A stretch of 64,000 nucleotides of DNA from Lysobacteraceae bacterium. GTDB lineage: Bacteria; Pseudomonadota; Gammaproteobacteria; Xanthomonadales; Rhodanobacteraceae. Positions within the stretch are counted from its first letter, which is position 1; each line of letters starts with the position of its first letter. The DNA is taken from contig JAJFUF010000031.1 in assembly GCA_021372495.1 (NCBI GenBank), positions 1 through 64,000 on the forward strand. Reading direction: 5' to 3'. This document shows positions 1 to 9,284 of this stretch, one piece after another. A program made the position numbers and the translations under genes. The notes below the pieces were generated by a model. The model had not been told where the DNA came from and ran no database searches. It worked only from the letters and a program-made list of their open reading frames with translations.

Positions 1-2
1 AC

Positions 3-116
<114 letters not shown>

Positions 117-254
117 CGATCAACACAGTTGCTCTCCCGCCGGAGGCGGGCGAGGGAGACAAGAGTCGAAGGCCGCTGCGATGCTCGCCTGCCGAGCCGC
201 CCGCCGCAGGAACACTCGCGAGCAGTATCCGAGTCGGGGATTGCGAATCCCCTA
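117..254. terminator. Two hairpins between the transposase tail and aroA
   Basis: A perfect stem lies at 136-150 (CCCGCC, 3-base loop, GGCGGG). A second lies at 237-253 (GGGGATT, loop GCG, AATCCCC) and overlaps the aroA stop codon at 252-254. The second is well placed as a terminator for the minus-strand aroA operon, but no clear T-run follows. The rest of this stretch shows no gene. Confidence 0.45.
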
Positions 255-1574
255 GTTGTCCACCATCGTCCTGAGCGCGAAACCGCAGCCGTTGGCCAGG
301 TCGATGAAGCCTGGGAACGAGGTGGCGACGTTGCTGCAGTTGCCGACGCGCACCGGACCTCGCGCCAGCAGGCCGGCCACGGCGAAGGCCATCGCGCAGC
401 GGTGATCGCCGGCGCTGTCGACCTCGCCGGGGCCGATGGCGCCGCCCTCGATCGCCGCGCCGTCGGGGCGTTCCTCGACACGCACGCCGAGCGTGCGCAG
501 GCCGTGCGCCATCACCGCGATGCGGTCGGACTCCTTCACGCGCAGTTCGTCCGCGCCGCGGATGGTCGTGCTGCCGCGCGCGGCAGCGGCGGCCACGAAC
601 AGGGCCGGGAATTCGTCGATCATGTCGGCCACCAGCGCCTCGGGCAGGTCGATGCCGGTCAGCGGCGCGTGGCGCACGATCAGGTCGGCAACCGGCTCGC
701 CGCCCTCCTCGCGCGGATCATCCTCGCGGATGTCGGCGCCCATGCGGCGCAGCGCGGCGAGCAGGCCGGTGCGGCGCGGATGCAGGCCGACCCTGCGCAG
801 GCGCAGCTCCGAGCCGGGGACCAGCGTGGCGGCGACGATGAAGAACGCCGCCGAGGAAAAATCCGCCGGCACCTCGACATCGGTGGCGCGCAGGCGCCCG
901 CCGCCGCCGGCCAGTCGCGCCCAGCCGGGGCCGCAGGCGACCGGCCAGCCGAACGCGCCCAGCATGCGCTCGGTGTAGTCGCGGGTCGGACGCAGCTCGC
1001 GCACCGCGGTTTCGCCCCCGGCGTACAGGCCAGCCAGCAGCACGGCGGACTTGACCTGCGCGCTCGCCACCGGCGGCGCGTAGGCGATGCCGTGCAGGCG
1101 CCGCCCGCCGCGGATGCGCAGCGGCGGCAAGCCGCCCGGTTCGGTTTCGATGCTTGCGCCCATCGCGGTCAGCGGTTCGATCACCCGCCCCATCGGCCGC
1201 CGCGACAGCGAGGCGTCGCCGACCAGTTCGGCGTCGAACGCCTGCCCGGCCAGCAGGCCGGCCAGCAGGCGCATGCCTGTGCCCGAGTTGCCGCAGTCCA
1301 GCGGGCGTTCGGGCGCGGCCAGCCCGTGCAGGCCGACACCGTGCACGATGCGCTCGCCCGGCGAGGGTGCCTCGACGCGCACGCCCATGCGCGCGAACAC
1401 GGCGGCGGTGGCGCGGGTGTCCTCGCCCTCGAGGAAGCCGCGGATACGCGAAGCGCCGTCGGCCAGCGCCGCCAGCATCACCGCGCGATGCGAAACCGAC
1501 TTGTCGCCGGGCACGGCGAGCTCGCCGCGCAGCGGGCCGGAGGGCGCGCTGATCCAGTCCATGGTTGCGCTCAC
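252..1574 (-). CDS. aroA: 3-phosphoshikimate 1-carboxyvinyltransferase (EPSP synthase)
   Basis: Catalyses the sixth step of the shikimate pathway, joining PEP to shikimate-3-phosphate in the cytoplasm. The 440-residue length is normal. The signature PGDKSVSHR is at 22-30, the PEP loop GNSGTGMR at 95-102, and GDASLSRRPMGR follows. The last motif and the Leu after MR resemble class II (CP4-like) enzymes more than the E. coli class I form, but the Gly of GNSGT equivalent to E. coli Gly96 is kept. The GTG start at 1574 overlaps the hisC stop as GTGA, suggesting translational coupling; an ATG four codons in (1562) is the alternative start. It is the last gene of serC-serA-hisC-aroA. Confidence 0.95.
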   Translation of the reverse strand: MSATMDWISAPSGPLRGELAVPGDKSVSHRAVMLAALADGASRIRGFLEGEDTRATAAVFARMGVRVEAPSPGERIVHGVGLHGLAAPERPLDCGNSGTGMRLLAGLLAGQAFDAELVGDASLSRRPMGRVIEPLTAMGASIETEPGGLPPLRIRGGRRLHGIAYAPPVASAQVKSAVLLAGLYAGGETAVRELRPTRDYTERMLGAFGWPVACGPGWARLAGGGGRLRATDVEVPADFSSAAFFIVAATLVPGSELRLRRVGLHPRRTGLLAALRRMGADIREDDPREEGGEPVADLIVRHAPLTGIDLPEALVADMIDEFPALFVAAAAARGSTTIRGADELRVKESDRIAVMAHGLRTLGVRVEERPDGAAIEGGAIGPGEVDSAGDHRCAMAFAVAGLLARGPVRVGNCSNVATSFPGFIDLANGCGFALRTMVDN

Positions 1575-2677
1575 GGCAGCGCCTCCAGCAGGCGCCGGTT
1601 TTCGCCGCGGCTGCCGACGCTGACACGCAGCGTGTGCGGCAGGCCGTAGCCGTCCATTGGCCGCACCACCACGCCATGCGCGAACAGGTGGCGCTCCAGC
1701 GGCGCGGCGGCGCGGTCGAGGTCGAGCAGCAGGAAGTTGGTCTGCGAGGGCAGCGCGGCGTAGCCGCGTGCGCGCAGTTCCGCGCCCAACCAGGCACGCT
1801 CGTCGCGATTGGAGGCGCGCACCCGTTCGAGGTGCGCGCGGTCGCCCAGCGCGGCCTCGGCCGCCGCCAGCGCGAGGCTGTTGACGTTGAAGGATTCGCG
1901 CAGGCGCTCCAGCACCGCCGCCACCGTCGGATGGCTGATCATGCAGCCGACGCGCAGGCCGGCCAGCCCGTAGGCCTTGGAGAAGGTGCGCGTCACGATC
2001 AGATTGGGATGGCCCTCGGCGAAGCGCAGCGCCGTGCCCAGCCCCGGTGCGTCGACGTATTCGTGGTAGGCCTCGTCGACCACCACCAGCACGTCGCGCG
2101 GCACGCGTGCAAGCAGTTCCGCCAGCGCGGCGTCGTCGAACCAGGTGCCGGTCGGATTGTTGGGGTTGGCCAGATAGACGATGCGCGTGTCCGCGCGCAC
2201 CGCCGTCGCAAGCGCGTCGAGGTCGTGGCCGTAGGGCGCGGTCGGGTGCGTGCGCGGCAGCGCCGGCACGACGATCGCCTCAGCGCCGGCGGCGGCCGCG
2301 GCGATCGGGAACACGGCGAAGCCGTGCTGCGAGAACGCCACCGAATGCGCGGCGTCGGCGAAGCATTGCGCCAGCAGCATCAGCAATTCGTGCGAACCGT
2401 TGCCGAGCGTGATGCGCGCGGCGTCCACGCCGAACCGTGCCGCCAGCGCCGCCTTCAGCGCCGCGCCGCGCGGGTCCGGATAGCGAAACGCGTCCGCCAG
2501 CGCCGCGCGCACGGCATCGAGCGCGAGCGGGCTGGGACCGAGCGGATTCTCGTTCGAGCCCAGTTCCGCCAGCGTCGCGCCGAAGCGCCGGCGCAGCGCC
2601 GGCAGATCATGGCCGGGATCGTAGGCGCGCAGCGTCGCCGCTGCCGCGTTCGCCAGTCGGGCCGCGTCGAAGCTCAT
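1571..2677 (-). CDS. hisC: Histidinol-phosphate aminotransferase
   Basis: PLP-dependent fold type I transaminase of histidine synthesis. Related enzymes also transaminate phenylpyruvate or prephenate, which would suit its place beside aroA. The 368 residues carry SNENPLGPSP near 41-50, NPNNPTG at 171-177, DEAY at 201-204 and the PLP lysine in TFSKAYGLAG (Lys234). The start ATG overlaps the serA stop by four bases (ATGA), and its own stop overlaps aroA, so serA, hisC and aroA form one tightly coupled unit. Whether its main substrate here is histidinol phosphate or an aromatic keto acid cannot be told from sequence; no other his gene is in the window. Confidence 0.9.
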   Translation of the reverse strand: MSFDAARLANAAAATLRAYDPGHDLPALRRRFGATLAELGSNENPLGPSPLALDAVRAALADAFRYPDPRGAALKAALAARFGVDAARITLGNGSHELLMLLAQCFADAAHSVAFSQHGFAVFPIAAAAAGAEAIVVPALPRTHPTAPYGHDLDALATAVRADTRIVYLANPNNPTGTWFDDAALAELLARVPRDVLVVVDEAYHEYVDAPGLGTALRFAEGHPNLIVTRTFSKAYGLAGLRVGCMISHPTVAAVLERLRESFNVNSLALAAAEAALGDRAHLERVRASNRDERAWLGAELRARGYAALPSQTNFLLLDLDRAAAPLERHLFAHGVVVRPMDGYGLPHTLRVSVGSRGENRRLLEALP

Positions 2678-3840
2678 CCGTCGATCACGCGCACCGCGAG
2701 AATGCCGTCGATCGCTCCGATCGTGCGCACCAATGTGGGCGGTACCGCGGCGTCGACGTCGACCAGGTTGTAGGCAAGTTCGCCGCGCGAGGCGTTGTGC
2801 ATCTGCGCGATGTTGACGCCGGCCTCGCCGAGCGCGTGCGAGAGCTGGCCGATCATGTTCGGCCGGTTGGCGTTGGCGATGCAGATGCGCGTGCGGCCTT
2901 CGCGCGGCATGCGGATCGACGGGAAGTTGACCGCATGCTGGACGTTGCCGTGCTCGAGGAAGTCGCGCAGTTGCTCCACCACCATCACCGCGCAGTTCTC
3001 CTCGGCCTCGCCGGTGGAGGCGCCAAGGTGCGGCAGCGCGATCACGCGCGGATGGCCGAGCAGGTCGGCATGCGGGAAGTCGGTGACGTAGCGGCGGATG
3101 CGTCCGTCGCCCAGGCCGGCGACGAGTGTCTCCATGGCGACGATGCCGTCGCGGGCGAAGTTGAGCAGCACCACGCCCGGCTTCGCCACCTGCAGCGCGG
3201 CGGCGCCGAACAGACCGCGGGTGGCATCGTTCAACGGCACGTGGAAGCTGACGTAATCGCTGGTCGCGAACAGTTGGTTGAGCGAGGCGGCGCGCTGCAC
3301 GCTGGCGTCGAGCTGCCAGGCGCCCTCGACGGTCATGTGCGGGTCGAAGCCGACCACGCGCATGCCGAGCGCGTAGGCGGCGTTGGCGACCTTGACGCCG
3401 ATCGCGCCCAGGCCGACCACGCCGAGCGTCTTGCCGGCCAGTTCGCCGCCGACGAAGCGCTTCTTCTCGGCTTCGACGTGGTGGTCCAGCTCGGCATCCG
3501 GCTGCAGCGTGTGCACGAACGCCAGCGCGTCGGCCAGGTTGCGCGCGGCCAGCAGCATGCCGGCGACGACCAGCTCCTTCACCGCGTTGGCGTTGGCGCC
3601 GGGCGCGTTGAACACCGGCACGCCGCGGCGCGACAGCTCGGCCACGGGGATGTTGTTGACGCCGGCGCCGGCGCGCGCAACCGCCTTGACCGTGGCCGGG
3701 ATCGGCCGTGCGTGCAGGTCCGCCGAGCGCAACAGGATCGCGTCCGGCGCGTCGAAGCGCTCGCCGATCTGGTAGCGCGCCGGAGGCAGCCGCTCGAGGC
3801 CGGCGCGCGCGATGGTGTTGAGGGTCTGGATCGTGAACAT
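2674..3840 (-). CDS. serA: D-3-phosphoglycerate dehydrogenase, short ACT-domain type
   Basis: First step of phosphorylated serine synthesis: NAD-dependent oxidation of 3-phosphoglycerate. The 388 residues show a split substrate-binding domain, the NAD Rossmann motif GLGAIG at 143-148, the catalytic Arg in LNFARDG (Arg230), the catalytic His in LPHLGAS (His271) and a C-terminal ACT domain from about 317 for serine feedback. ATG at 3838-3840 is chosen because the conserved protein begins MFTIQTLN there. The same frame stays open upstream only because it is antisense-compatible with serC. It lies 107 bases after serC and overlaps hisC by four. Confidence 0.92.
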   Translation of the reverse strand: MFTIQTLNTIARAGLERLPPARYQIGERFDAPDAILLRSADLHARPIPATVKAVARAGAGVNNIPVAELSRRGVPVFNAPGANANAVKELVVAGMLLAARNLADALAFVHTLQPDAELDHHVEAEKKRFVGGELAGKTLGVVGLGAIGVKVANAAYALGMRVVGFDPHMTVEGAWQLDASVQRAASLNQLFATSDYVSFHVPLNDATRGLFGAAALQVAKPGVVLLNFARDGIVAMETLVAGLGDGRIRRYVTDFPHADLLGHPRVIALPHLGASTGEAEENCAVMVVEQLRDFLEHGNVQHAVNFPSIRMPREGRTRICIANANRPNMIGQLSHALGEAGVNIAQMHNASRGELAYNLVDVDAAVPPTLVRTIGAIDGILAVRVIDG

Positions 3841-3947
3841 GGTGTCTCTTCGGTGAAATCGCGGCCCGCCCTCCCCCGGCGCCGCCGCGCGGCGTCTGCT
3901 GACGCCGATGCCGCTTCCCTGCTTGTCGTTATGGTCGTGCCTCGGCG

Positions 3948-5033
3948 TCAGCCGTGCTGCCGCATGAATTCGCGCATGAACCCGACCAGCGCCTCGACCG
4001 CCTGCAGCGGCACCGCGTTGTACAGCGAGGCGCGCATGCCGCCGACCGCCTTGTGGCCCTTCAGCGCCAGCAGACCGGCGCGCTCGGACTCTTCCAGGAA
4101 GGCCTTGTCGAGCGCGGCGTCGTGCAGGGTGAACGGCACGTTCATGCGCGAGCGCGCGGCCGGATCGACCGGGTTGCAGTAGTAGCCGCCGGAGCCGTCG
4201 ATGCAGGCGTACAGCAGCTCGGCCTTGCGCCGGTTGCGCTCCGCCATCGCCGCCAGGCCGCCCTGCGCCTTCAACCACTTGAACGTGAGCCCGGCGATGT
4301 ACCAGCCCCAGGTGTTGGGCGTGTTCAGCATGGAACCCTGGGCGGCATGCTCGGCGTAGCGGAAGATCTTCGGCAGCGGCCGCGGCTGGCGCGCCAGCAG
4401 GTCCTCGCGCACGATCATCACCACCAGGCCGGCGGGGCCGATGTTCTTCTGCGCGCCGGCGTAGATCAGCCCGAAGCGGCCGACGTCCAGCGGTTCCGAG
4501 AGGATGTTCGACGACATGTCCGCAACCAGGGGCACATCGCCAACGCGGGGAATATCGCGGTACTCGACGCCGTGGATGGTTTCGTTGGTCGTGATGTGCA
4601 CGTAGGCTGCGCCGGGATTGAGATCCCACTCCGCGCGCGGCGGCAGCCGCGTGTAGCCCTGCGCCGCGGAACTGGCGGCGACGCGCGCCTGCACGTAGGG
4701 CGCGGACTCCCGCACCGCCTTCTCGCTCCAGTGTCCGCCGACGATGTAGTCGGCGCTCTGGCCGTCGGCGGCGAGATTCATCGGGATCTGCGCGAAGTGC
4801 TGGGTGGCGCCGCCCTGCAGGAACAGCACTTTGTAACCGGCGGGTACGGCGAGCAGGTCGCGCAGGTCGCGTTCGGCCTGCTCGGCCAATGCGATGAAGG
4901 CCTTGCCGCGATGCGACAGTTCCATCACCGAAGCGCCGATGCCGTGCCAGTCCAGCAGATCGCGCTGGGCCTCGCGCAGTACCTCCTCGCTCAGCGCGGC
5001 CGGACCGGCGCTGAAGTTCCATACTCGGGCCAC
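3948..5033 (-). CDS. serC: Phosphoserine aminotransferase
   Basis: Converts 3-phosphohydroxypyruvate to phosphoserine; it also serves pyridoxal phosphate synthesis in many proteobacteria. The GTG start at 5031-5033 is preferred because translation then begins MARVWNFSAGPA, aligned with E. coli SerC, and an AGAGGA ribosome-binding site lies about 9 bases upstream; an in-frame ATG 39 bases further up is less likely. The result is 361 residues against 362 in E. coli. The PLP lysine is in YAGAQKNIG (Lys196). First gene of the serC-serA-hisC-aroA unit; the pheA gene often found here in relatives is absent. Confidence 0.94.
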   Translation of the reverse strand: MARVWNFSAGPAALSEEVLREAQRDLLDWHGIGASVMELSHRGKAFIALAEQAERDLRDLLAVPAGYKVLFLQGGATQHFAQIPMNLAADGQSADYIVGGHWSEKAVRESAPYVQARVAASSAAQGYTRLPPRAEWDLNPGAAYVHITTNETIHGVEYRDIPRVGDVPLVADMSSNILSEPLDVGRFGLIYAGAQKNIGPAGLVVMIVREDLLARQPRPLPKIFRYAEHAAQGSMLNTPNTWGWYIAGLTFKWLKAQGGLAAMAERNRRKAELLYACIDGSGGYYCNPVDPAARSRMNVPFTLHDAALDKAFLEESERAGLLALKGHKAVGGMRASLYNAVPLQAVEALVGFMREFMRQHG

Positions 5034-5178
5034 GGTGCCGTTCCTCTTCGCTTCACGCCGCGCATGCGGCAATGCAACATGAACACAAGCCGGCGCGCTT
5101 CACAAGGGGCTCGCGCAACCCGCTGTAAGCACGCGGCCGACGCGCCGGTCCCGATGGCATGACACCCGTGGAGGCCGC

Positions 5179-6153
5179 ATGCTGATCCGCCGACCGCCAG
5201 ACATTCTTCCCGGCGAAATCACGCCCGAAGGCGTCCATCGCCGCCGCCGGGCGATCCTCAAGGCGCTGGCGCTGGGCCCGCTGGCGCTGGCCGGCTGCGG
5301 ACGCGGCGCGGAGAGCCAGGCGGTCCCCGCCGACGGCGGCGGCGCGCTGGAGATCGCAAAACGCGGCGCCAACGTCGTCGGCGAGCCGATGACCGACATG
5401 GACGCCGCCACCCGCTACAACAATTACTACGAGTTCGGCACCGCCAAGGACGATCCGGCGAAGAATTCCGGGCGATTCCGGCCTGAACCGTGGAGCGTCG
5501 AGATCGCCGGCGAGGCGGAAATCACCGGCCGCTTCGCGCTGGAGGACCTGCTGAAACCGCACCCGCTGGAGGAACGCGTCTACCGCATGCGCTGCGTGGA
5601 AGCGTGGTCGATGGTGATCCCGTGGGTCGGCTTTCCGCTGGGCGACCTGCTGAAGCGCTTCCGTCCGACCTCGAAGGCGAAGTACGTCGCCTTCACCACC
5701 GTGAACCGGCCGGGCGAGATGCCCGGGCTGGCCTACCCGGTGCTGGACTGGCCGTACACCGAGGGCCTGCGCATCGACGAGGCGATGCACCCGCTGGCGA
5801 TCCTCGCCGTCGGCCTGTACGGGCGCACGCTGCCCAACCAGAACGGCGCGCCGCTGCGCCTGGTGTTGCCGTGGAAGTACGGCTTCAAGGGCATCAAGAG
5901 CATCGTGCGCATCGCCTTCACCGAGCGCCAGCCGGCCACCGCGTGGAACCGCGCCGCCCCCGACGAGTACGGCTTCTACGCCAACGTCAATCCGGCGGTG
6001 GACCATCCGCGCTGGAGCCAGGCCACCGAACGCCGCATCACCGGCACGGGCTTCGGCCTGTTCGGCAACCGCATCGCCACGCGGCCGTTCAACGGCTACG
6101 CCGAGCAGGTCGCGTCGCTGTATGCCGGCATGGACCTCAGGCGGGACTTCTGA
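5179..6153 (+). CDS. msrP: Protein-methionine-sulfoxide reductase, molybdenum catalytic subunit
   Basis: Periplasmic molybdopterin enzyme (YedY) that reduces methionine sulfoxide in oxidised envelope proteins. At 324 residues it is close to the E. coli protein. The molybdenum-binding cysteine is in YRMRCVEAW (Cys139), and [10 protein letters not shown] and [15 protein letters not shown] are conserved. The N-terminus has a twin-arginine region (RRRR at 21-24) followed by a hydrophobic stretch that ends in LALAGC (Cys40), which reads as a lipobox, so this copy may be a Tat-exported lipoprotein rather than a soluble protein. It overlaps msrQ by one base (TGATG). Confidence 0.95.
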   Translation: MLIRRPPDILPGEITPEGVHRRRRAILKALALGPLALAGCGRGAESQAVPADGGGALEIAKRGANVVGEPMTDMDAATRYNNYYEFGTAKDDPAKNSGRFRPEPWSVEIAGEAEITGRFALEDLLKPHPLEERVYRMRCVEAWSMVIPWVGFPLGDLLKRFRPTSKAKYVAFTTVNRPGEMPGLAYPVLDWPYTEGLRIDEAMHPLAILAVGLYGRTLPNQNGAPLRLVLPWKYGFKGIKSIVRIAFTERQPATAWNRAAPDEYGFYANVNPAVDHPRWSQATERRITGTGFGLFGNRIATRPFNGYAEQVASLYAGMDLRRDF

Positions 6154-6824
6154 TGGCGCGCCGCCGGGACTGGGTGGCCCTGAGCAAGCCGCCGCTGTTC
6201 GCCCTGTGCCTGCTGCCGCTGGTGCTGCTGGCCTGGAACGCGGCGCAGGGCACGCTCGGCCCCGACCCGGTGGCGCAGCTCGAGCACCGCAGCGGCGATT
6301 GGGCGCTGCGCCTGCTGCTGGCCACGCTGGCGGTGACGCCGCTGCGCCGCGTCACCGGCGTGTCGAAGCTGGTGCGCTATCGGCGCCTGCTCGGCCTGTT
6401 CGCATTCTTCTATGTCTGCGTGCACATGGGCATCTATCTGGTGATCGATCTCGGCGGCTTCTGGTCGCAGATCTTCGCCGAGATCGCCAGGAAGCCCTAC
6501 ATCACCGTCGGCTTCACCGCATGGCTGCTGCTGATCCCGCTGGCGCTCACCTCGACCAAGGGCATGATGCGGCGGCTCGGCCGGCGCTGGCAGCAGATGC
6601 ACCGCATCGTCTACCTCATCCCGCTGCTGGGCGTGCTGCACTACGCCTGGATGGTGAAGTCGGGCAACGCGATCGCCAACCGCGAGCCGCTGTACTACGG
6701 CGCCGCGTTCGCCGCGCTGATGCTGTGGCGGATACCCTGGGCGCGCCTGCGCGACGGCCTGCGGGCGCTCAGGGCCGGAACAGCAGCAGCAGCGCGATGC
6801 CCAGACCCAGCAGCGCGGCGGTGA
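6153..6824 (+). CDS. msrQ: Heme-binding membrane subunit of the MsrPQ system
   Basis: Inner-membrane b-type cytochrome of the ferric reductase-like family that passes quinone-derived electrons to MsrP. The 223 residues contain about six hydrophobic segments. Candidate heme-ligand histidines are His91 (YVCVHMG), His150 (QQMHRIVY) and His163 (VLHYAW). The start ATG lies inside the msrP stop (TGATG), typical of this operon. The C-terminal tail is basic and poor in family features, and it overlaps the opposing FHA gene by 56 bases, so the last 20 or so residues may not be conserved. Confidence 0.92.
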   Translation: MARRRDWVALSKPPLFALCLLPLVLLAWNAAQGTLGPDPVAQLEHRSGDWALRLLLATLAVTPLRRVTGVSKLVRYRRLLGLFAFFYVCVHMGIYLVIDLGGFWSQIFAEIARKPYITVGFTAWLLLIPLALTSTKGMMRRLGRRWQQMHRIVYLIPLLGVLHYAWMVKSGNAIANREPLYYGAAFAALMLWRIPWARLRDGLRALRAGTAAAARCPDPAARR

Positions 6825-7524
6825 CGATCAGCCACCATACTTCGCCGCGTGGGCCGGCGGTGTCCTCGGGGAAGGCCGCCTCGTGCGGCACGAACGCGAC
6901 CCGCTGCCGCGCCAGGCTGGCCTCGGCCTGCAACCCGGGCGCCTCGATCACGTAGCGGTGCGCGCCGACGCACAACTGGTCGCCGGGCGCCAGCCGCGCC
7001 TGGCGCGCGGCGACGCCGTTGATCTGCACGATGGTGCCGCGCGTCTCCAGCCACAGCGCGCCATCGCGCAGCTCGACCGCGACGCCGGCCGGCGCCAGCT
7101 CGGCCAACGGCAGGTCGAGCCGACCGTCGATTCCCAGCAGGTGGCCCGACAGCGGCCCAGCCACCGCGCGCAGCGCGGCGCGGCCGGGGCGGTCGCCGGT
7201 CTCCACCGGCGCGGCCGGCGGGGTGCGCTCCGCTTCGGCGCCGGGATCGGGCTGCAGCAGGCACTTCGCCGAACCGACGCTGAGCACGTCGCCGAAGCGC
7301 AGCAGGGCTTTCTCGCGCACCGGCCGCGCGTTGACGTGGACGCGGCTCGCGCCGGGCTCGACCGCGAGCACCAGCCCGCGCCGGTCCTGGAACAGGGTGA
7401 GATGGTGCGCGGCCACCTCTGCCGCGCGCAGCACGACGTCATTGTCGGGCGCGGAGCCGACGCGCAGCCGCTCGGCCGCACTGTCGACGTCGGGGTGCTC
7501 CCCGTTCAGGAAAACGATCCGCAT
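6769..7524 (-). CDS. Membrane-anchored protein with two FHA-like domains
   Basis: FHA domains bind phosphothreonine and usually partner Ser/Thr kinases or secretion systems. The 251-residue protein starting at ATG 7522-7524 (MRIVFLNGE) shows a first FHA fold at about 1-90, with RVGSAPDND at 21-29 and a following HH pair. A second, degenerate one is at about 119-193 (INGVAARQARLAPGDQLCVG). A single C-terminal transmembrane helix spans 230-249 (WWLIVTAALLGLGIA). This topology puts both domains in the cytoplasm. The first 39 residues of the longest possible frame are not FHA-like and are dropped. No kinase or type VI secretion gene is nearby. It overlaps the msrQ 3' end. Confidence 0.75.
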   Translation of the reverse strand: MRIVFLNGEHPDVDSAAERLRVGSAPDNDVVLRAAEVAAHHLTLFQDRRGLVLAVEPGASRVHVNARPVREKALLRFGDVLSVGSAKCLLQPDPGAEAERTPPAAPVETGDRPGRAALRAVAGPLSGHLLGIDGRLDLPLAELAPAGVAVELRDGALWLETRGTIVQINGVAARQARLAPGDQLCVGAHRYVIEAPGLQAEASLARQRVAFVPHEAAFPEDTAGPRGEVWWLIVTAALLGLGIALLLLFRP

Positions 7525-7615
7525 GCCGGCCCTCTCTGCGCCGCGCGAACTGTAGCACGGCAAATCCCGCCCTCGGCCGCGTATGATCGGGCGGCCTCCC
7601 GGAACGGATCGCTTC

Positions 7616-7891
7616 ATGCCAAGCATCGACATCCAGCGCAAGCACGGCCTGGGCCTGAAGAAGGCGCGCGCGGTCGTGGACGACGTTGCCTACGCGATGG
7701 CGGAGAAGTTCGAGATCGAGAGCAGTTGGGACGGCAATACCCTGGTGTTCGTGCGCTCGGGCGTGAGGGGCGGCATCGTCATCGCCGCGGACAGCGTGCG
7801 CGTGCACGCCGACCTCGGCTTCATGCTGCTGATGATGAAGCCGATGATCGAGGACGAGATCCGGCGCCGGCTCGACGAGCATTTCGCGTGA
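7616..7891 (+). CDS. Polyhydroxyalkanoic acid system family protein
   Basis: A 91-residue protein with the pattern of the small PHA granule-region family often found in gammaproteobacteria (IQRKHGLGLKKAR near the start, then a short beta-rich domain and MLLMMKPMIEDEI). Its biochemical role is poorly known; the name comes from association with polyhydroxyalkanoate loci. ATG 7616-7618 is preferred over an in-frame ATG 11 codons upstream because family similarity begins at MPSIDIQRKHG. It is divergent from the FHA gene. Two phasin-type genes elsewhere in the window fit the storage theme, but no PHA synthase is present here. Confidence 0.75.
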   Translation: MPSIDIQRKHGLGLKKARAVVDDVAYAMAEKFEIESSWDGNTLVFVRSGVRGGIVIAADSVRVHADLGFMLLMMKPMIEDEIRRRLDEHFA

Positions 7892-7913
7892 TGGATGTCG
7901 CTCACACGCAGGC

Positions 7914-7941
7914 TTGTAGGGACGGCCGCGACCGCTACAAT
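7914..7941 (+). promoter_or_regulatory. Probable promoter of the patatin gene
   Basis: TTGTAG at 7914-7919 and TACAAT at 7936-7941 are separated by 16 bases and lie 30 bases before the ATG at 7971. They resemble sigma-70 -35 and -10 elements and stand out in very GC-rich surroundings. Confidence 0.5.
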
Positions 7942-7970
7942 CCCGTGTCGATGCGCCTGGGGAACCTTCC

Positions 7971-9278
7971 ATGCTGCTGCTGAACGCCGCGCACCCGCCC
8001 CGCGGCAAGCGCGAACGCCAGCGCATCGGCCTGGCGATCGCCGGCGGCGGTCCGATCGGCGCCATGTGGGAGCTGGGCGCGCTGCGCGCGCTCGAGGACA
8101 GCATCGTCGGACTGGACCTGGACACGCTCGACGTCTACGTCGGGGTCAGCTCCGGCTCGTTCCTCGCCGCCGGACTGGCCAACGGCATCTCGACGGTGGA
8201 GATGACGCGCATCTTCCTGACCGGGGATTCGGCCGACATCCCGTTCCGCCCCGAGGACTTCATGCGTCCGGCGGTGCTGGAATACGTCAAGCACGCGGCC
8301 ACCCTGCCGCGCGCGTTCCTCGAATGGGTCTGGGCGGCCGCGCGCAATCCGTTCGACACCCGCCTGTCCGACGTGCTGCTGCGCATGGGCAGCCTGCTGC
8401 CCACCGGCATGTTCGACAACGACTCGGTGGAAGGTTTCCTGCGCCGCGTGCTGGCGAAGGACGGCCGCACCAACGACTTCCGCGCGCTGCAGCGCAAGCT
8501 CTACGTGGTGGCGGTGGAGCTGGACTCCGGCAAGGCGGTGCGCTTCGGCTCGCCGGGGCTGGACCACGTGCCCATTTCGCGCGCGGTCGAGGCCAGTGCG
8601 GCCCTGCCCGGCCTGTATCCGCCGGTCAAGATCGGCGGCCGCTGGTACGTGGACGGCGCGCTGGCGCGCACCCTGCACGCATCCGCCGCATTCGACGAGG
8701 GCGTGTCGCTGGTGCTCGGCGTGAATCCGCTGGTGCCGTTCGATGCCGACCTCGCCCAGGCCGCCGGCCGCAGGATTCCGGACACCCTGGCCCGCGGCGG
8801 ACTGCCCGGCGTCCTCTCGCAGACCTTCCGCACCCTGCTCACTTCACGCATGCAGACCGGGCTGAGCAAGTACGCGCACAACTATCCTCGTGCGGACATG
8901 GTGCTGGTCGAACCGCACCCCGACGACGTCGAGCTGTTCTTCACCAACATCTTCAGCTACACCCAGCGCGTGCGCATCGCCGAGCTGGCGTTCCGCACCA
9001 CCCGCCACGACCTGGCCGCGCGCGCCGCCGAACTGACGCCGCTGCTGGCCCGCCACGGCCTGGCGCTGGACATGGAGCGCCTGGCCACCGCGCGCACCCT
9101 GCACGCCAGCCTGCCGGTCTACACCGGCGCCGCGCGCTCGGCCGCGGCGCTGGCCGATGCGCTGGACGAGCTGGACAGCGCGTTGCGCCAGCGCCGCACG
9201 CGCGGCCCGCGCTCGCGCCGTCCGCGCCGGCCCAAGGCGACGCCTCCGCGCGACGAAGGCAGCCACGCCGCGGGCTGA
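7971..9278 (+). CDS. Patatin-like phospholipase
   Basis: A predicted acyl hydrolase of the patatin family (Ser-Asp dyad). The 435 residues show the glycine-rich oxyanion loop AGGGPIG at 24-30, the nucleophile elbow GVSSG (Ser60) and the catalytic Asp in VDGAL (Asp228). The C-terminal part carries conserved family segments ([22 protein letters not shown]) and ends in an Arg/Lys-rich tail. No signal peptide is evident, so it is probably cytoplasmic or peripheral. Physiological substrates are unknown; phospholipid or storage-lipid turnover is an inference from the family and nearby lipid genes. It is a single gene with its own promoter. Confidence 0.87.
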   Translation: MLLLNAAHPPRGKRERQRIGLAIAGGGPIGAMWELGALRALEDSIVGLDLDTLDVYVGVSSGSFLAAGLANGISTVEMTRIFLTGDSADIPFRPEDFMRPAVLEYVKHAATLPRAFLEWVWAAARNPFDTRLSDVLLRMGSLLPTGMFDNDSVEGFLRRVLAKDGRTNDFRALQRKLYVVAVELDSGKAVRFGSPGLDHVPISRAVEASAALPGLYPPVKIGGRWYVDGALARTLHASAAFDEGVSLVLGVNPLVPFDADLAQAAGRRIPDTLARGGLPGVLSQTFRTLLTSRMQTGLSKYAHNYPRADMVLVEPHPDDVELFFTNIFSYTQRVRIAELAFRTTRHDLAARAAELTPLLARHGLALDMERLATARTLHASLPVYTGAARSAAALADALDELDSALRQRRTRGPRSRRPRRPKATPPRDEGSHAAG

Positions 9279-9284
9279 CGAAAC

